Below are positions 32,555 to 41,128 of a DNA stretch of 41,233 bases, one piece after another. The first letter of the stretch is position 1. The number at the start of each line of letters is the position of its first letter. The position numbers were made by a program, and so were the translations under genes. Source of the stretch: Phaeospirillum sp. (GTDB lineage Bacteria > Pseudomonadota > Alphaproteobacteria > Rhodospirillales > Magnetospirillaceae); NCBI GenBank assembly GCA_030824585.1, contig JAVBXM010000011.1:1-41233 (forward strand). Reading direction: 5' to 3'. Below the pieces are notes generated by a model. That model searched no databases, was not told the origin of the DNA, and saw only the letters and a program-made list of their open reading frames with translations.

Positions 32555-35119
32555 ATGTTCCGCTTCCTGCTTGGACTGTTCAGCCTGTTCATCCTGCTGG
32601 CCATCGTTGGCGCGGCCGGGACGCTGTTCGTCTTCTGGCATTACGGCCGGGGGCTGCCCGACTACCACCAACTGGCCCATTACGAGCCGCCGATCACCAC
32701 CCGCGTCTATGGCGGCGACGGCCGTCTGGTGGCCGAATACGCCGTCGAGAAGCGGGTGTTCGTGCCGTTGCCGGTGGTTCCTCAACTGGTCAAGGACGCC
32801 TTCCTCTCGGCCGAGGACAAGAATTTCTATTCCCATGCCGGCATCGACCCGGTGGGTATCGCGCGGGCCATCGTCGTCAACCTGAAGAACCGGGGCAAGG
32901 GTGCCGACCGGCGGCCGGTGGGCGCCTCGACCATCACCCAGCAGGTGGCCAAGAACTTCCTGCTGACCAACGAGGTGTCCATCGAGCGCAAGGTGAAGGA
33001 AGCCATCCTGGCGCTGCGTATCGAGCGCACCTTCACCAAGGACCACATCCTCGAGCTCTACCTCAACGAAATCTACCTGGGCAGCGGCGCCTACGGCGTG
33101 GCGGCGGCGGCGCTCAACTATTTCGACAAGGGCCTGGACGAGTTGAACGTGGCCGAGGCCGCCTATCTCGCCGCCCTACCCAAGGCGCCCAACAACTACA
33201 ATCCCCATCGCCATCCCCTGGCCGCCAAGGAGCGCCGGGACTGGGTGATCGGGCGCCTGTTCGAGGACGGCAAGATCAGCCAGGCCGAGTACCAGGCCAT
33301 GGTCGCCATGCCGCTGGAGGTCCGCACCCGCAAGGAAATGCAGGCCACCCAGGGCGGCGACTACTTCGCCGAGGACATCCGACGCGAGCTGCAGGCCAAG
33401 TACGGCGAATCCGCCCTGTGGAAGGGCGGGCTGGTGGTGCGCGCCTCCATGGATGCGCGGCTGCAGGCGGTGGGCTCCCGGGTGCTGCGCCAGGGGCTGG
33501 CCGCCTATGACCGCCGTCACGGCTGGCGCGGTCCCGTTACCCGTATTCCCGCCGCCGCCGGCTGGGGGCCGCTGCTGGCCGCCGTGCCGCGTCCGGGCGG
33601 TGCCGACGAATCCTGGCAGACCGCCGTGGTGCTGGCGCTGAACGACCACGAGGCCACGCTGGGCCTGGTGGGCGGAAAGGTCGGCCGGGTGCCCTTCGCC
33701 GAGATGAAGTGGGCGCGGCCCGCCCTGGAAAAGGCCCATATGGGGCCGTTTCCCCGCCGCCCCGCCGATGTGGTGGCGCTGGGCGACGTCATCGTGGTGG
33801 AGCCGGTCGCCAAGGGCGACGACGGCAAACCCTATCCCGCCAATTCCTTCTCTTTGCGCCAGGTGCCCAAGGTCGAGGGGGCCCTGGTGGCCATCGACCC
33901 CCATACCGGCCGGGTGCTGGCCATGGTCGGCGGCTGGTCCTATGGCAAGAGCCAGTTCAACCGCGCCTCGCAGGCGCTGCGCCAGCCCGGCTCGGCCTTC
34001 AAGCCGTTCATCTATCTGGCGGCGCTGGAAAGCGGCTATACGCCGTCGTCCCTGGTGCTGGACGCGCCCATCGCCCTGCCGCAGGGGCCGGGCCTGCCCC
34101 TGTGGCGGCCCAAGAACTACAACGACGACTATCTCGGCCCGACCACGCTGCGCGTCGGCATCGAGAAGTCGCGCAACCTGATGACCGTGCGCCTCGCCCA
34201 GGCCATCGGCATGGATCGGGTGGCGGATTATTCCGGGCGCTTCGGCATCTACGACAACCTGCCGCGCCAACTGTCCATGGCCCTGGGGGCGGGCGAGACG
34301 ACGCCGCTCAAGCTGACCGCCGCCTATGCCATGCTGGTCAACGGCGGAAAGCGCGTGCGTCCCACCCTGATCGACCGCATCCAGGACCGTAACGGCAAGA
34401 CCATCTTCAGCCATGACCTGCGCTTTTGCGACGGCTGCTCGGCCGGCCGGTTCACCGGCCAGGACATGCCGGTGCTGCCCGATATCCGCGAGCAGATGGT
34501 CGACCCCGTCTCCGCCTATCAGATGGTCAGCATCATGGAAGGCGTGGTCCAGCGCGGCACCGGCACCTCCATCAAGGCGGTGGGCAAGCCCCTGGCCGGC
34601 AAGACCGGCACCTCCAACGATTCCAACGATGTGTGGTTCGTAGGCTTCTCGCCCGACCTGGCGGTGGGCGTGTTCGTCGGCTTCGACGACCCCGCCACCC
34701 TGGGCCCCAAGGAGACCGGCGGCTCCATCGCGGCCCCCATCTTCCGCGACTTCATGATGGAAGCGCTGAAGGACAAGCCGCCGACTCCGTTCCGCGTGCC
34801 GCCCGGCGTCCGGCTGGTGCGCGTCAACGCCCATACCGGTAAGCCGGCCATGCCCGGCGATGCCAAGGCCATCTACGAGGCGTTCAAGGGCAGCGACCGC
34901 ATGCCCGGCGACGAGGAAGACGTGCTGGAAGGCTCGGGCGGCATCGATGCCGGCTTCAGCTTCGCTCCGTTCCTGGGAGCCGAGGAGGGGGGAACCTCCG
35001 GCGTCCAGCTGACCCCGCCGCCCGGCGCGGTCCCCGGCCCCGACGGGACCATGCCGGCCGCGCCGCCGGTCCAGGCTCCGCCCAGCGGCGCGGCCCCCTC
35101 GGCGGGCGGGCTGTATTAG
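32555..35119 (+). CDS. mrcA: Penicillin-binding protein 1A (bifunctional transglycosylase/transpeptidase)
   Basis: An 854-residue class A PBP. A membrane anchor at about 4-28 is followed by the glycosyltransferase domain (about 50-230) with catalytic E87 (SAEDKNFYSHAGIDP) and the GASTITQQVAKN motif. The transpeptidase domain has S480-x-x-K483 (GSAFKPF), S539-R-N541 and K683-T-G (KTGTSND). It polymerises and cross-links peptidoglycan. The C-terminal 60 residues are Pro/Gly-rich. GAGG lies upstream of ATG 32555. A 179-base gap, with no gene that I can support, separates it from the small exported protein. Confidence 0.95.
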   Translation: MFRFLLGLFSLFILLAIVGAAGTLFVFWHYGRGLPDYHQLAHYEPPITTRVYGGDGRLVAEYAVEKRVFVPLPVVPQLVKDAFLSAEDKNFYSHAGIDPVGIARAIVVNLKNRGKGADRRPVGASTITQQVAKNFLLTNEVSIERKVKEAILALRIERTFTKDHILELYLNEIYLGSGAYGVAAAALNYFDKGLDELNVAEAAYLAALPKAPNNYNPHRHPLAAKERRDWVIGRLFEDGKISQAEYQAMVAMPLEVRTRKEMQATQGGDYFAEDIRRELQAKYGESALWKGGLVVRASMDARLQAVGSRVLRQGLAAYDRRHGWRGPVTRIPAAAGWGPLLAAVPRPGGADESWQTAVVLALNDHEATLGLVGGKVGRVPFAEMKWARPALEKAHMGPFPRRPADVVALGDVIVVEPVAKGDDGKPYPANSFSLRQVPKVEGALVAIDPHTGRVLAMVGGWSYGKSQFNRASQALRQPGSAFKPFIYLAALESGYTPSSLVLDAPIALPQGPGLPLWRPKNYNDDYLGPTTLRVGIEKSRNLMTVRLAQAIGMDRVADYSGRFGIYDNLPRQLSMALGAGETTPLKLTAAYAMLVNGGKRVRPTLIDRIQDRNGKTIFSHDLRFCDGCSAGRFTGQDMPVLPDIREQMVDPVSAYQMVSIMEGVVQRGTGTSIKAVGKPLAGKTGTSNDSNDVWFVGFSPDLAVGVFVGFDDPATLGPKETGGSIAAPIFRDFMMEALKDKPPTPFRVPPGVRLVRVNAHTGKPAMPGDAKAIYEAFKGSDRMPGDEEDVLEGSGGIDAGFSFAPFLGAEEGGTSGVQLTPPPGAVPGPDGTMPAAPPVQAPPSGAAPSAGGLY

Positions 35120-35161
35120 AGTTTGCCGGATTCGGGCTGAATCGCATTTCTTCCGCCGTCA

Positions 35162-35182
35162 CCCCCGGATTTGATCCGGGGG
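35162..35182 (+). repeat. REP-like hairpin after PBP1A
   Basis: CCCCCGGAT (35162-35170), loop TTG, ATCCGGGGG (35174-35182): a perfect 9-bp stem 42 bases after the PBP1A stop. The sequence type (GGATTTGATCC core) is a dispersed repeat in many alphaproteobacteria, by my recollection. It could also serve as terminator or mRNA end, though no T-run follows. Confidence 0.6.
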
Positions 35183-35250
35183 CATGGATTGCCGAGTCAG
35201 GCCCCCGGGTGTCCGGTTTAAGTTTCCGGGTGCCGGGGGATAGGCTGTTT

Positions 35251-35463
35251 CACCACCAAGGCACCAAGGACACCAAGGGGACTTTCCTTCATCTCATCGT
35301 GCCCGGACTTGTTCCGGGCATCCACGTCCAACCGCCGGCCTCATGACTTGACCGGGCATTCAGGCGGAGCCGCGTGGATGGCCGGAACAAGTCCGGCCAA
35401 GACGACAGAGATGCGGTCTCGTCACGTGCTCCGCCCTCTTGGTGCCCTTGGTGTCTTGGTGGT
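35251..35463. repeat. 213-bp nested inverted-repeat element
   Basis: Outer arms: CACCAAGG-type tandem units at 35251-35278 and their inverse at 35438-35463 (about 24 of 26 positions agree). Inner arms: 35300-35320 (TGCCCGGA/TCCGGGCA with core CTTGT) and 35379-35399 (TGGCCGGA/TCCGGCCA with core ACAAG), inverse copies of each other that continue into CATCCACG/CGTGGATG. The whole could fold as one large hairpin. It contains no gene and no visible target-site duplication. It may be a MITE-like or composite REP element. Confidence 0.6.
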
Positions 35464-35633
35464 TTATCCGTCTTTTCCGCGCGGGTGGAATGCGGTCAAG
35501 CCCAGGGGAAGCAGGCCGCCGGGGACGGTGTGCCGTTGTTAACCGGACGCCCGTGGGTCAGGCCCGGCAGTGACGGTAAATGGAAATGCTCCCACCCAAG
35601 CCGGAGGGACTCCAGAACTTGAAGCGGATGGGG

Positions 35634-35650
35634 GCGGGCAGGATGCCCGC
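35634..35650. repeat. Short REP-like hairpin
   Basis: GCGGGCA (35634-35640), loop GGA, TGCCCGC (35644-35650), followed by GCTCCACGAG. It lies 67 bases downstream of the CheY-like gene's stop on the minus strand and could end that transcript. This sequence type also recurs as a dispersed repeat in other genomes, by recollection. Confidence 0.45.
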
Positions 35651-35717
35651 GCTCCACGAGGCATCACGGAGCGTGGCCGTCCCGGCCGCCGCTCGGCGTC
35701 GATGGACCGGTACGGGT

Positions 35718-36119
35718 TCAGCCCCGCGCGTCGGATATGACCTTGACGATCTTTTCCTTGAGGGCCGGGGGCAGGACCGGCTTGGCCAGGAAGGCGTTGA
35801 CGTCCAGTTCCTTGGCGCGGCCCACCGTGGCGGCGTCGGTATGGGCGGTCAGCATCACTACCGGCAGGGCCTTGCCGAAGGGCAGGGCGCGGAGCATCCT
35901 GACGAAGCCGAAGCCGTCCATGGGGCGCATCTGTACGTCGCAGATCACCACGTCGGGGCGTTCGCGTTCCACTGTCTCCAGGCCGGAATTGCCGTCATGG
36001 GCCTCGACCACCGAGCCGATGCCGACCTGTTGCAGCATCTTCTTGACGATGGTCCGGACGAATTCCTGATCGTCGATGATCAGCACCTTCAGCGTACCGA
36101 GATCCACTGCAGCCGCCAT
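35718..36119 (-). CDS. CheY-like single-domain response regulator
   Basis: A 133-residue receiver domain without an output domain. The acid pocket is D16/D17 (LIIDDQEF), the phospho-acceptor D61 (VVICDVQMRPMDG), the switch Thr T91 (VVMLTAHTD) and the conserved K113 (FLAKPV). The protein could be a CheY acting on the flagellar motor or a phosphorelay intermediate; no kinase gene is adjacent. GGGGAA lies before ATG 36119. A 12-bp inverted repeat at 36142-36185 lies directly upstream, in its promoter or leader. Confidence 0.9.
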   Translation of the reverse strand: MAAAVDLGTLKVLIIDDQEFVRTIVKKMLQQVGIGSVVEAHDGNSGLETVERERPDVVICDVQMRPMDGFGFVRMLRALPFGKALPVVMLTAHTDAATVGRAKELDVNAFLAKPVLPPALKEKIVKVISDARG

Positions 36120-36141
36120 CCGAGTCTTCCCCTGGAAATAA

Positions 36142-36185
36142 CATTCTCACCGGTTCGGTGAGGCTAACAGAAGCCGGTGAGAATG
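36142..36185 (-). terminator. 12-bp inverted repeat, iorAB terminator or cheY-like operator
   Basis: CATTCTCACCGG (36142-36153), 20-base loop, CCGGTGAGAATG (36174-36185): a perfect 12-bp dyad. On the minus strand it is followed by TTATTT, giving a plausible terminator 22 bases after the iorB stop. It lies only 22 bases before the CheY-like start, so it could also be an attenuator or operator for that gene. Confidence 0.6.
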
Positions 36186-36207
36186 CCAAAGGGGGATGCT
36201 GCCTATA

Positions 36208-36828
36208 TCAGGCGGCTGAGGTCTTGGTCTTGGCGCTGCCGGCGGCGTCGCGGCCGGCGGCGAAGGCCTTCTGGTTGGCCTCGACCATGGCGGGCTTGCG
36301 TTCGCGGAAGCGGCCGACGATCTGTTCCTCCAGCTCGGCGGCGGGGAAGGGCAGGTAGTCGGCGATGGCGCCCAGCATGATGGTGTTGACCAGGCGCAAA
36401 TCGCCCAGTTCGCGGGCGATGGCGCCGGCGTCGAAGTCATAGACGGTGACGCCCGCCGCCCGCATCTGGGCCACCGGATCGTCCGGATACTTGAACAGGC
36501 CGGCCGAGACCACCGGCGGCACCAGCCGGATGGTGTTGACCATGGCCACGCCGCCGGGGCGCAGCATGTCGGCCCAGCGGGAGCCCTCGGCCACCTCGAA
36601 GGCCACCAGGATGTCGGCGGTGCCCGGCGTGATGACCGGCGACCAGACGCGACGGCCGAAGCGGACGTGGCTGGTGACCACGCCGCCGCGCTGGGCCATG
36701 CCGGCCACTTCCGACTTCTTGCAATCCAGGCCGCGCGCGATGGCCGCCTGGGACAGAATCTCGGCGGCGGTCATGACGCCCTGGCCGCCGGTGCCGCATA
36801 CGAGGATATTGGTGATCACATCGCTCAT
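36208..36828 (-). CDS. iorB: Indolepyruvate:ferredoxin oxidoreductase, beta subunit
   Basis: A 206-residue protein of the pyruvate:ferredoxin oxidoreductase gamma-domain type: NILVCGTGGQGVMTAAEIL at the N-terminus, SEVAGMAQRGGVVTSHVRFG, and the closing FRERKPAMVEANQKAFAAGRD. Together with IorA it oxidatively decarboxylates arylpyruvates (from aromatic amino acid transamination) to aryl-acetyl-CoA, reducing ferredoxin in the cytoplasm. ATG 36828 has GAGGGA seven bases upstream; a GTG at 36843 would overlap the iorA stop. It follows iorA closely on the same strand and both are in one operon. Confidence 0.9.
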   Translation of the reverse strand: MSDVITNILVCGTGGQGVMTAAEILSQAAIARGLDCKKSEVAGMAQRGGVVTSHVRFGRRVWSPVITPGTADILVAFEVAEGSRWADMLRPGGVAMVNTIRLVPPVVSAGLFKYPDDPVAQMRAAGVTVYDFDAGAIARELGDLRLVNTIMLGAIADYLPFPAAELEEQIVGRFRERKPAMVEANQKAFAAGRDAAGSAKTKTSAA

Positions 36829-36839
36829 GATGGTGTCCC

Positions 36840-38696
36840 TCACTCAGCCGCCGCGGCGGACTTGGCCAGCACGATGGCGTTGGGGCCGCACGATTCCACG
36901 CACATGTGGCAGCCGGTGCACATGGCGGTGTCGATGGTGGTGAACTTCAGCTCGTTGACCTTGCCGTCGGCGCGGACCTTGGATTCCGAGCGCTTCACCG
37001 TGATGGCCGGACAGCCGACGTTGATGCAGTTGCCGCAGCCGGTACAGTCGTCGTCGATGACCTTGTAGGGCTCGATCTTGGTATAGAACTCGGACAGCAC
37101 GCAGGGCCGGTCGGTGATGATCACCGAGACCTCGGGAATGGCGGTCTCCCGCTTGATGGTCTTGAACACCACCGGCAGCACGTAGGGGTCGATCTTCGAG
37201 ATGCGCTCGGGCTTGACGCCCAGCGCCTCGACCAGACGCACGAAATCGACGCGGGGCGTGTCGTCGCCCTTCAGGCCCTTGCCGGTACCGGCGTGGTTCT
37301 GGCCGCCGGTCATGCCGGTGGTGCGGTTGTCGAGGATCAGGACGGTGACGTTGCCCCGGTTGTAGACGATGTCCAGCAGCCCCTGCATGCCCATGTGCAG
37401 GAAGGTGGAATCGCCGATTACCGCGACCACCGCCTTGTCCTTGGTCTCTTCCGAGCGGGCCTTGTCCATGCCCAGCGCGATGCCCATGGAGGCGCCCATG
37501 GAGATGGTGCTGTCCAGCGCGTTCCACGGATGGCCGGCGCCCAGGGTGTAGCAGCCGATGTCGCCCGAGATCTGCACGTTCTTGCGCATGCGGGCCAGCG
37601 AGTAATAGACACCCATGTGGGGACAGGCGGCGCACATGGTCGGCGGCCGGGGGAACGGATCGAACTTGGGGTAGGTGGTCGACGGCGGCACCGGCTCGCC
37701 CAGGAAGGTCTTGATGGCCGGGATCAGCACGTTGGGGGTCAGCTCGCCCAGGCGGGGCAGCAGGTCCTTGCCGTGGATTTTCTGCATCCCGGCGGCCTTC
37801 AGCTCCTGCTCCATCAGCGGCTCGGTCTCCTCGACCACCACCAGGTGCTCCACCTGCGCCGCCAGCTTCTCCACCAGGGCCACCGGCACCGGATAGGTGA
37901 AGCCCAGCTTGAGGACCGGGGCGTCGGGGAAGCTTTCACGCACATGCATGTAGGCGGGGCCCGAGGTGACGAAGCCGATCCGCTTGTCCGAGCCGTCGTC
38001 GAGGAAGTTCATGGGCGAGGCTTCGGCCAGGGTCTGCAGCTTGCCTTCGCGGGCGATCTGGGCGGGCAGCAGGCCCTTGGCGTTGGCGGGCGTCATCACC
38101 CAGCGGCGCGCGTCGGACTTGAAGCCGCCGATGGCGTGGGCGACCTTCTCGCCCACCTGCACCACCGCCTTGACGTGGCAGACGCGGGTGGTCAGGCGCA
38201 GGATGACGGGCGTGTTGTAGGCCTCCGACAGCTCGAAGGCGTACTTGGCCATCTCGTAGGCTTCCTGGGAATCGGCGGGCTCGAGCACCGGAACGTGGGC
38301 GAAGCGGCCCCAGAAGCGGGAATCCTGCTCGTTCTGGGAGGACGACATGCCCACGTCGTCGGCCACGGCGATCACCAGGCCGCCGATCACGCCGGCCACG
38401 GTCACCGTCATGAAGGCGTCCGAGGCGACGTTGAGGCCCACGTGCTTCATGGCGCAGAACGAGCGGGCGCCCGACATGGAGCCGCCGATGGCCACCTCCA
38501 TGGCGACCTTCTCGTTCACCGACCACTCGGCGTAGAGGTCGGGATAGAGCGACAGGCTCTCCAGAATCTCGGTCGACGGGGTGCCGGGATAGGCGGCGGC
38601 CACCTTGGCGCCAGCCTCCCATACGCCCCGGGCGATGGCATCGTTACCCGACAACAAAAGCCGCGACTGCGGCTTGGCCTGAACGGCTGCGGACAT
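36840..38696 (-). CDS. iorA: Indolepyruvate:ferredoxin oxidoreductase, alpha subunit
   Basis: A 618-residue subunit. The N-terminal pyrimidine-binding half has RLLLSGNDAIARGVWEAGAKVAAAYPGTPSTEI; the TPP-pyrophosphate half has CAACPHMGVYYSLARM and GDIGCYTLGAGHPW. The C-terminus carries two ferredoxin-type [4Fe-4S] motifs, CTGCGNCINVGCP and CTGCHMCVESCGP. It holds the thiamine diphosphate active site of the oxidoreductase. ATG 38696 with GAGGAG seven bases upstream is chosen over longer in-frame starts. It is the first gene of the iorA-iorB operon. The product, aryl-acetyl-CoA, links aromatic amino acid catabolism to CoA thioester metabolism. Confidence 0.93.
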   Translation of the reverse strand: MSAAVQAKPQSRLLLSGNDAIARGVWEAGAKVAAAYPGTPSTEILESLSLYPDLYAEWSVNEKVAMEVAIGGSMSGARSFCAMKHVGLNVASDAFMTVTVAGVIGGLVIAVADDVGMSSSQNEQDSRFWGRFAHVPVLEPADSQEAYEMAKYAFELSEAYNTPVILRLTTRVCHVKAVVQVGEKVAHAIGGFKSDARRWVMTPANAKGLLPAQIAREGKLQTLAEASPMNFLDDGSDKRIGFVTSGPAYMHVRESFPDAPVLKLGFTYPVPVALVEKLAAQVEHLVVVEETEPLMEQELKAAGMQKIHGKDLLPRLGELTPNVLIPAIKTFLGEPVPPSTTYPKFDPFPRPPTMCAACPHMGVYYSLARMRKNVQISGDIGCYTLGAGHPWNALDSTISMGASMGIALGMDKARSEETKDKAVVAVIGDSTFLHMGMQGLLDIVYNRGNVTVLILDNRTTGMTGGQNHAGTGKGLKGDDTPRVDFVRLVEALGVKPERISKIDPYVLPVVFKTIKRETAIPEVSVIITDRPCVLSEFYTKIEPYKVIDDDCTGCGNCINVGCPAITVKRSESKVRADGKVNELKFTTIDTAMCTGCHMCVESCGPNAIVLAKSAAAAE

Positions 38697-38867
38697 GAAC
38701 AAGCTCCTCACGCTCTCCGGTATCATCCGCCGACGCGGGGGCTTCCCCTCTCTTTGCCGCGGAATGGGGCGGAGCCTAACACCGACGGGGGCTTCACCGG
38801 AAGCAGAATGCACATTCAGCTTACGTGATTGCGTTACGACGCGATACTTACAATCATATTGTGTGTA

Positions 38868-39782
38868 TCACTTCCATCGGCCGTCGGAAGTCAGGCGGTC
38901 GAGATGCTCGACGGCGATGGCGTGCACCGCCTTGGCGGCAAGGGAGAGCGGCCGGTCCGAGGCGTGGGCCAGCGAGATGGTCCGCTCGATTTCCGGGCCG
39001 ACGATGGGCACCGAATCCAGGTTGGCGGCCTCGGGCCCGAAATGGGCATAGCGCTCGGACAGCACGGTGTAGCCGGCGCCGGCGGCCACCAGCGCCTTGA
39101 TCTGGTCCAGGGCGTCGATCTCGATCACCACGCGGGGTTCGGTTCCCAAGGTGCGGGCGGCGCGTTCCACCTCGGCCCGCACCCCATGGGGGCGGCCGGG
39201 CAGGATCAGCGGCAGGGTCAGCACGCGGGTCAGGTCGATGTCGTGGCAGCCTTCGAGCAGTAGATCGCCCCTGGTGGCCACCAGGGCCAGGTGTTCGCGG
39301 GCGATGAAACGGGTGGCGAGACCGGCGGGGTGCTCCGAGCCGAACACCAGCGCCATGTCCACCGAGCCCGACAGCACCCATTCCAGCATGTGGCCGGACA
39401 GGCCTTCCACCACCCGCAGGTGGATGGAGGGGTGGCAGCGGCGCACCGCCAGGGCCAAAGGCACGGTCAGCATGGGCCCCAGCGAGGTGGGAATGCCGAT
39501 TACCGCCGGCCCGGCGGGGGCGGCTTCCAGGCCGCGGATCTCGTCTTTCAGCGTCGCCATGCGCTCGACCAGCACGCCGGCCTGCACGGCGAGGCGCATG
39601 CCGCTTTCGGTGGGAATCACGCCGCGCGCCGTGCGATGCACCAGCGGGCAGCCGAATTCCTCCTCCAGGCGCTTGAGATGCAGGCTCAGCGCCGGTTGCG
39701 CCACGCGCAACGCCTCGGCCGCCTTGCTCAGCGAACCGTGTTCGACGATGCCCAGGAAGTAGCGCAATTGCCGAATATCCAT
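38868..39782 (-). CDS. LysR-family transcriptional regulator
   Basis: A 304-residue LTTR. The winged helix-turn-helix is at residues 1-60 (MDIRQLRYFLGIVEHGSLSKAAEALRVAQPALSLHLKRLEEEFG), followed by the effector-binding domain (about 90-295: AVIGIPTSLGPMLTVPLAL ... DMALVFGSEHP). It is divergent from gcdH, with the intergenic TN11A dyad between them, so it likely controls gcdH and perhaps itself. The effector is unknown; glutarate or glutaryl-CoA is a reasonable guess. ATG 39782 gives the canonical family N-terminus, though no good ribosome site is seen; longer starts are possible. Confidence 0.9.
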   Translation of the reverse strand: MDIRQLRYFLGIVEHGSLSKAAEALRVAQPALSLHLKRLEEEFGCPLVHRTARGVIPTESGMRLAVQAGVLVERMATLKDEIRGLEAAPAGPAVIGIPTSLGPMLTVPLALAVRRCHPSIHLRVVEGLSGHMLEWVLSGSVDMALVFGSEHPAGLATRFIAREHLALVATRGDLLLEGCHDIDLTRVLTLPLILPGRPHGVRAEVERAARTLGTEPRVVIEIDALDQIKALVAAGAGYTVLSERYAHFGPEAANLDSVPIVGPEIERTISLAHASDRPLSLAAKAVHAIAVEHLDRLTSDGRWK

Positions 39783-39788
39783 GGAGGT

Positions 39789-39803
39789 ATAATGATCCGT
39801 TAT
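39789..39803. promoter_or_regulatory. LysR-type operator between the regulator and gcdH
   Basis: ATAATGATCCGTTAT: dyad ATAA-N7-TTAT that satisfies the T-N11-A rule of LysR regulators (T39790 to A39802). It lies just upstream of the regulator start and about 90 bases before gcdH, in a short AT-rich patch. Confidence 0.5.
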
Positions 39804-39891
39804 GACCACCATAGAAAAGATATTTTTCTCATGATGGCTCCGATGCGCCATGGTGACCCCAGTGCCATTCATTCACGTGGGAGACATCACC

Positions 39892-41070
39892 GTGCAGCAG
39901 TTCAAGTGGGACGACCCCTTTCTCCTGGAAGACCAGCTCAGCGAAGACGAGAAGCTGATCCGCGACTCGGCGCATGCCTATTGCCAGGAGAAGCTCCAGC
40001 CGCGCGTGATGAAGGCGTTCCGCGACGAGACCTTCGACCGCGAGATCATGAACGAGATGGGCGAGATGGGCCTGCTTGGCCCCACCATCCCCGAGGAGTT
40101 CGGCGGTCCGGGCGTCAACCACGTGGCCTACGGCCTGATCTCCCGCGAGGTGGAGCGGGTGGATTCCGGCTATCGCTCGGCCATGAGCGTACAGTCGTCG
40201 CTGGTGATGCATCCCATCTTCAGCTACGGCACCGAGGAGCAGAAGAAGAAGTACCTGCCCCGTCTGGCCACCGGCGAGATCATCGGCTGCTTCGGCCTGA
40301 CCGAGCCCGACGCCGGTTCCGATCCGGGCGGCATGCGTACCCGCGCCAAGAAGGTGGACGGCGGCTATCTGCTGACCGGTTCCAAGATGTGGATCACCAA
40401 CTCCCCCATCTCGGACATCGCCATCGTCTGGGCCAAGTCCGACGCCCATGAAGGCAAGATCAAGGGCTTCATCGTCGAGAAGGGCACCAAGGGCTTCACC
40501 ACGCCGAAGATCGAGGGCAAGCTCAGCCTGCGCGCCTCCATCACCGGCGAGATCGTGCTGGACGAGGCCTTCGTCCCCGATGAGGCGCTGATACCCAACG
40601 CGTCCGGCCTGGGCGGCCCGTTCGGCTGTCTCAACAAGGCCCGCTACGGCATCGCCTGGGGCGTCATCGGAAGCGCCGAGTTCTGCTGGCATGCCTCGCG
40701 CCAGTACATGCTGGACCGCAAGCAGTTCGGCCGTCCGCTGGCCGCCAACCAGATCCCCCAGTTGAAGCTGGCCAACATGATGACCGAGATCACGCTCGGC
40801 CTGCAGGCCTGCGTGCGCGTCGGCCGCATGATGGACGAGGGCACCTGGGCGCCGGAAGCCGTGTCGCTGATCAAGCGCAACAATTGCGGCAAGGCGCTGG
40901 ATATCGCCCGCATGTCCCGCGACATGCACGGCGGCAACGGCATCTCGGAAGAGTTCCACGTCATCCGCCACATGGTGAACCTGGAGACCGTGAACACCTA
41001 CGAAGGCGCTCACGACGTGCATGCCCTGATCCTGGGCCGGGCCATGACCGGCATCCAGGCGTTCTCCTAA
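39892..41070 (+). CDS. gcdH: Glutaryl-CoA dehydrogenase
   Basis: A 392-residue acyl-CoA dehydrogenase. The N-terminal domain begins [17 protein letters not shown]; the flavin motif is [19 protein letters not shown] and the C-terminal motif is [18 protein letters not shown]95 in [12 protein letters not shown] and catalytic base E371 correspond, one residue offset, to R94 and E370 that identify glutaryl-CoA dehydrogenases (the Arg binds the substrate carboxylate). The enzyme oxidises and decarboxylates glutaryl-CoA to crotonyl-CoA in lysine, tryptophan and aromatic degradation, passing electrons to ETF. GTG 39892 has GGGAGA seven bases upstream; the in-frame ATG at 39850 is less likely. Confidence 0.93.
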   Translation: MQQFKWDDPFLLEDQLSEDEKLIRDSAHAYCQEKLQPRVMKAFRDETFDREIMNEMGEMGLLGPTIPEEFGGPGVNHVAYGLISREVERVDSGYRSAMSVQSSLVMHPIFSYGTEEQKKKYLPRLATGEIIGCFGLTEPDAGSDPGGMRTRAKKVDGGYLLTGSKMWITNSPISDIAIVWAKSDAHEGKIKGFIVEKGTKGFTTPKIEGKLSLRASITGEIVLDEAFVPDEALIPNASGLGGPFGCLNKARYGIAWGVIGSAEFCWHASRQYMLDRKQFGRPLAANQIPQLKLANMMTEITLGLQACVRVGRMMDEGTWAPEAVSLIKRNNCGKALDIARMSRDMHGGNGISEEFHVIRHMVNLETVNTYEGAHDVHALILGRAMTGIQAFS

Positions 41071-41084
41071 ATCCACGAACCGAC

Positions 41085-41108
41085 CGGCCGGGCCTTCGGG
41101 TCCGGCCG
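41085..41108 (+). terminator. Hairpin between gcdH and etfB
   Basis: CGGCCGG (41085-41091), ten-base loop that itself pairs as CC-TTC-GG, CCGGCCG (41102-41108). No T-run follows, so it may protect the gcdH mRNA end or attenuate, rather than fully stop, transcription into etfB. Confidence 0.5.
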
Positions 41109-41128
41109 ACTAAGGGATTGAAAGACAA

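Larger units (their letters stand above)
35120..35717. other. Repeat-rich non-coding region downstream of PBP1A
   Basis: About 600 bases without a credible gene. It holds at least five repeat-like units: a hairpin at 35162-35182, a nested inverted-repeat element at 35251-35463 and a hairpin at 35634-35650. The units look like the dispersed intergenic repeats common in alphaproteobacteria. The region lies at a convergent gene junction, where insertions are tolerated. Confidence 0.65.

Noticed and set aside
35251-35278. CRISPR-like short tandem units (CACCAAGG)
   Set aside because: Units are about 9 bases, directly adjacent and without unique spacers; no cas genes are present.
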